Source: Bacillota bacterium (GTDB lineage Bacteria; Bacillota; Negativicutes; Sporomusales; UBA7701). From it: a stretch of 15,232 nt of DNA. Of the stretch, positions 12,657 to 15,232 are shown in pieces; position 1 is the first letter of the stretch; every line of letters begins with the position of its first letter. Location: positions 1 to 15,232 of the forward strand of contig JAEZLU010000026.1 of assembly GCA_023415075.1 (NCBI GenBank), written 5' to 3'. A program made the translations under genes and the position numbers. Below the pieces are notes generated by a model, which saw only the letters and a list, made by a program, of their open reading frames with translations, was not told where the DNA came from and did no database searches.

Positions 12657-12914
12657 ATGACGACTACAACAAAAGTAATCAACCTGCAAGACAGTTTTCT
12701 TAACCAAGTCCGCAAAGAAAACGTGCCTGTGATAATTTATCTAGTGAACGGCTTCCAGCTTCGCGGGTCGGTTAAAGGCTTTGATAACTTTACGGTTATC
12801 ATGGAAAACGAGGGAAAGCAGCAGTTGGTTTATAAACACGCCATTTCTACCATCACACCCTTCCGGCCGTTAGCTTCCAATCTCCACCGGGAAGAACCGA
12901 AGGCAGAGAAATAA
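12657..12914 (+). CDS. hfq: RNA chaperone Hfq
   Basis: It forms an Sm-like hexamer that helps small RNAs pair with mRNAs. ATG 12657 follows CGGAGGGG with a T-rich spacer. The 85-residue product has Sm1 (INLQDSFLNQVRKENVPVII and YLVNGFQLRGSVKGFDNFTV) and Sm2 with YKHAIST, the family signature around the proximal RNA-binding face. A short Glu/Lys tail follows. The gene stands 66 bp after miaA, the usual position in many bacteria, and its TAA is the first part of a strong terminator, so it ends the miaB-hfq block. Confidence 0.96.
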   Translation: MTTTTKVINLQDSFLNQVRKENVPVIIYLVNGFQLRGSVKGFDNFTVIMENEGKQQLVYKHAISTITPFRPLASNLHREEPKAEK

Positions 12915-12955
12915 AAAAGACCCCGGGCTCAGCAAATATGCCCGGGGTCTTTTTT
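12913..12955. terminator. Strong terminator after hfq
   Basis: A 16-bp perfect stem AAAAAAGACCCCGGGC (12913-12928) / GCCCGGGGTCTTTTTT (12940-12955), loop of 11 nt. The A-tract begins within the hfq stop codon. Confidence 0.92.
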
Positions 12956-13024
12956 CGAGCCACGCATGCCGACGGTAGGCCGTAATGTCGCTCAGCAGCG
13001 CCGGCACAGCAGCGCCGCCGGCGG

Positions 13025-13032
13025 CATATAAT
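13025..13032 (+). promoter_or_regulatory. Candidate -10 box before spoVK
   Basis: CATATAAT lies 33 bp before the spoVK start. It fits both a SigA -10 (TATAAT at 13027-13032) and a SigE/SigK -10 (CATAnnnT). The -35 region is GC-rich and matches neither well. SpoVK is a mother-cell gene in Bacillus, which favours SigE, but the sequence does not decide it. Confidence 0.35.
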
Positions 13033-13064
13033 GATTATCACCGATAGGCTGCGGAGGGATAAGG

Positions 13065-13634
13065 ATGGCCTACATTTGGCCTCAGGATGTGCTTGACGCG
13101 GTGAAAAAAGGAGAGCTGCCACCGGTGGAAGCCTGCAGACTGCTGCGGGAAATGGATGCGCCTGCGGTGCCGCAGCCGCCGGCGCGAACCGACCCGGGCA
13201 ACGCCAAACTGCGGGTCGAAGATATTCTCCATGAACTGGATAACCTGATCGGCCTGGCCGAAGTCAAAAAGCTGGTCCGCGAAATATACGCCTTTATCGA
13301 GATCCAGAAGTGGCGCCAGCGAGAGCGGTTGATTACCGAGCCGCTGGTACTGCACATGGTTTTCAAAGGCAATCCGGGTACCGGCAAGACAACGGTTGCC
13401 CGCATCCTGGGCAAGGTATTCCGGGAGATGGGGGTGCTCAGCCGCGGCCACCTAATCGAAGTCGAGCGGGCCGACCTTGTGGGCGAATTCATCGGTCACA
13501 CCGCCCAGAAAACCAGGGAGCAGCTGAAAAAGGCCTATGGCGGCATTCTGTTCATCGACGAAGCTTATTCGCTGGCCCGCGGCGGCGAGAAGGATTTTGG
13601 CAAAGAGGCAATTGATTGCATGGTAAAACAATAA
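13065..13634 (+). pseudogene. spoVK: Stage V sporulation AAA+ ATPase SpoVK, C-terminally truncated
   Basis: ATG 13065 follows GGAGGG by 6 nt. The 189-residue product has a short N-terminal extension, the AAA+ entry motif LDNLIGLAEVKKLVREIYAF, Walker A GNPGTGKTT (102-110), the RADLVGEFIGHTAQKT pore-region motif, and Walker B ILFIDEAYSLARGG (Asp165-Glu166). It ends at EAIDCMVKQ with tandem TAA TAA, where family members of about 310-320 residues go on to sensor 1, the arginine finger and the lid domain. Hydrolysis and hexamer function need those parts. An internal deletion between about 13630 and the following terminator is the simplest cause. It might still be translated as a dominant or regulatory fragment, but I call it broken. 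Confidence 0.8.
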
Positions 13635-13654
13635 TAAATTTTGCCTGTTTATTA

Positions 13655-13698
13655 AAAGCAATAAGGCTTCCCGGATTGCCGGGAAGCCTTATTGCTTT
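13655..13698. terminator. Bidirectional terminator, 20-bp perfect stem
   Basis: A perfect 20-bp stem runs 13655-13674 with 13679-13698 around the loop ATTG; the core is GGCTTCCCGG / CCGGGAAGCC. A-runs on the left and T-runs on the right serve both the truncated spoVK and the convergent exonuclease gene, whose stop codon overlaps it. Confidence 0.9.
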
Positions 13699-14563
13699 AC
13701 TCATGAAGGGCGGTGTACAGCCGGTAGATGTGCTTGCACGGCAGCTTGCGGCCTCGAAAATCGGCGCAGGCGCATTCGGCCAAACTGACGGCGTAGCCGT
13801 TGATGACAGCAGTTGCGCCCCCGGGATCCAGCGTAACATCGTCGATTTGCCTGGCCCGCTCCTGGCGTTTGAGCTGCTCGGCTTGCCGGTGGATGCGTTC
13901 ACTCCAAGGGCCGAAGGCCGGCAGCGTCACTAAGCCTTTCATCGTCACCGGCATATGGCCGCCGGGATGGAGGCGGCCCCAGGCGAGGTTGAGAGCCGCA
14001 TGCAGCGGAACGATGCCGCCGGCACCTTTGGCCAGACAGGCTCTGAGGGCCACCTGGGCGCATACGTTGGCGTCCTCGCCGGCGTCATGGTGGCGGAAGA
14101 TGATACCGTGATTTTCGGCCAGGGCGGCCAGACCATATTTTTTAAGGGTCGGCCAGGTGCGCTGGGCAATAATCTTGCTGCAAGCAAAATCCAGGGTGGG
14201 TCGGGGCAGGTGATAGCGGTCAAGGGTATGCTTGAGTACGCTGATATCGAACTCGGCATTGTGGGCGATGATGATCCGGCCTTCGAGGTGTTGCCTGATA
14301 GCGGACCACAGTTCGGCGAAGTCGGGCTTGTCGGCCACATCGACGGCGGTAATGCCGTGGATCTTAATGAACCCGGGGTCGAAATACAGTTGGGGTGGCC
14401 TGATAAGCCAGGAGGGATTGGCGACGACTTCGCCGCCGGCCACGAAGGCCAGCCCCAGGGCACAGGCGCTGTCCCATTCGCGATTGACTGTTTCAAAATC
14501 GAGGGCCACGAAATCGCAGTCCGCCGGCAGGTTGAGGGCCGCTAAACCGAGGTCGGTTGCCAT
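13697..14563 (-). CDS. DEDDh 3'-5' exonuclease with C-terminal SWIM zinc finger
   Basis: ATG 14561-14563 lies about 9 nt after AAGGA. The product is 288 residues. An N-terminal DnaQ-type exonuclease domain (about 15-185) has all acidic catalytic motifs: Asp22-Phe-Glu24 (ALDFETVN), Asp106 (IAHNAEFDISVL), and His159...Asp164 (HHDAGEDANV). A basic helical linker (about 215-240) follows, and the C-terminus carries Cys264-x-Cys266-x9-Cys276-x-His278 (AECACADFRGRKLPCKHIYR), the SWIM zinc-binding pattern. The exonuclease part resembles the PolC/epsilon-like single-domain nucleases that degrade single-stranded DNA or RNA. SWIM domains bind DNA or proteins, so it probably steers the nuclease to a substrate. 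It lies 25 bp after the gene at 14589 in the same direction, likely one operon. No defect seen. Confidence 0.85.
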   Translation of the reverse strand: MATDLGLAALNLPADCDFVALDFETVNREWDSACALGLAFVAGGEVVANPSWLIRPPQLYFDPGFIKIHGITAVDVADKPDFAELWSAIRQHLEGRIIIAHNAEFDISVLKHTLDRYHLPRPTLDFACSKIIAQRTWPTLKKYGLAALAENHGIIFRHHDAGEDANVCAQVALRACLAKGAGGIVPLHAALNLAWGRLHPGGHMPVTMKGLVTLPAFGPWSERIHRQAEQLKRQERARQIDDVTLDPGGATAVINGYAVSLAECACADFRGRKLPCKHIYRLYTALHE

Positions 14564-14588
14564 AGATGATTTTCCTTCCGGGTGATGA

Positions 14589-15232
14589 TTATTTTTTCCA
14601 CTCAGCCAGGTTGGTTGTGCCGTAGCGCTGCTTGGCCTTTTCCTGCAGTTCGGCCACCAGGGAGTCGATACCTTGAGCCGGGTCGTCCGGCTTGAAGGTG
14701 CTGGTTTCGGTAAATACCCAGGCGCCGTCCTTTTTTCGCAGGGTAAAATTCATGACGGTCTGCTGGCTGTTGCCGGATATGGCCATGCTGTCCACCCGTT
14801 GGCGGCTGTACAGACAGTAACCGACGATGACATTCTCGCCGGGCCTCAGGCCGTCAGGAACGGCGGCTTCGACATAGTGAAGGGTGTAGTTGCCCCAGCC
14901 GGCCCGCCAGGAGTCGAATTGCTCCTGGGTAAGGCCGCGGGCAACCTGATCGATTTCCCGCAGCTTGAGCAAATCGTGGCGATTGAAAGCGTCCAGGCGG
15001 ACAAGCAGCATGCGGATAGCTTCCTGTTCCTCAGGGCTGACATAGAGTTCGGCCTTGTATATCTGCGTTATCTCGATAGCTGCGCCGTACATGCGGGCCG
15101 CCACAAGATCGGGCCGCAGCCTGGCTTCGACAACTACCGGCAGGTTGTCTTTCTGAAAGCCGCGCGGCAGTGGTTTGACCGGATGATATTGTTTGCCGTC
15201 GTCACTCATTATTCCGTAGTAAGCCAAGGACG
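14589..15232 (-). CDS. Unrecognised, probably exported protein; start outside the window
   Basis: The frame is open to the end of the window (TTG at 15225-15227 is only a possible start) and ends at TAA 14589-14591. At least 213 residues are visible. The N-terminal visible part (YYGIMSDDGKQYHPVKPLPR, GFQKDNLPVVVEARLR) looks like a small beta domain found in secreted Firmicute proteins. The second part (about 65-200) begins MLLVRLDAFNRHDLLKLREI and has the helix-then-beta-sheet feel of an NTF2-like fold. A signal peptide or lipobox would lie beyond the window, so export is inference. It precedes the SWIM exonuclease by 25 bp and is probably co-transcribed. Function unknown. Confidence 0.65.
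   Translation of the reverse strand, partial: SLAYYGIMSDDGKQYHPVKPLPRGFQKDNLPVVVEARLRPDLVAARMYGAAIEITQIYKAELYVSPEEQEAIRMLLVRLDAFNRHDLLKLREIDQVARGLTQEQFDSWRAGWGNYTLHYVEAAVPDGLRPGENVIVGYCLYSRQRVDSMAISGNSQQTVMNFTLRKKDGAWVFTETSTFKPDDPAQGIDSLVAELQEKAKQRYGTTNLAEWKK

Noticed and set aside
13955..14545. 196-codon plus-strand frame
   Set aside because: Antisense to the exonuclease-SWIM gene, whose catalytic motifs and ribosome-binding site decide the coding strand.
1..15232. CRISPR array, tRNA or rRNA genes
   Set aside because: No regularly spaced repeats, no cloverleaf with a conserved T-loop and no rRNA-like conserved stretch was seen on either strand.

Overview
The window looks like the chromosome of an endospore-forming Firmicute with a GC-rich genome, most likely one of the Negativicutes (Sporomusaceae-like). 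The reasons are the gene order miaB-mutS-mutL-methyltransferase-miaA-hfq-spoVK, the SpoVK-type ATPase and Shine-Dalgarno sites of the AGGAGG type. The lineage is inferred from gene order and protein style; no database was searched.

Positions 1-400 hold the end of an unrecognised gene, its terminator and a promoter. The promoter leads into a 5' stub that resembles the start of miaB and breaks off after the codons for Tyr-Gly-Cys (about 460). A second, diverged version of the same promoter, ribosome-binding site and first codons sits at 5052-5165 in front of the intact miaB. The roughly 4.7 kb between these junctions is best read as a decayed prophage or integrative element that entered the 5' end of miaB and supplied a replacement promoter and start. 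It contains the C-terminal remnant of a large serine recombinase next to the left junction, an XRE-repressor remnant, a frameshifted Arc-like ribbon-helix-helix gene, a beheaded thyX, an ArpU/RinA-like phage regulator, a truncated ku and a broken zinc ribbon. It also carries two paralogous 36-37 residue Gly-rich membrane proteins with perfect ribosome-binding sites, and a small conserved gene behind a promoter with a near-consensus LexA (SOS) box.

Positions 5103-12914 form a co-directional housekeeping block: miaB (tRNA ms2i6A37 methylthiotransferase), mutS and mutL (mismatch repair, ATGA overlap), an RsmJ-like SAM methyltransferase, miaA (tRNA A37 dimethylallyltransferase) and hfq (RNA chaperone), closed by a strong terminator. 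MiaA makes the i6A37 that MiaB thiomethylates, so the block brackets the mismatch-repair pair with two steps of one tRNA pathway.

Positions 12956-15232 hold a spoVK gene that stops just after Walker B and so encodes only about 60% of the usual ATPase. A 20-bp-stem bidirectional terminator follows. On the minus strand lie a DEDDh exonuclease with an unusual C-terminal SWIM zinc finger and, upstream of it, an unrecognised gene whose start lies outside the window.
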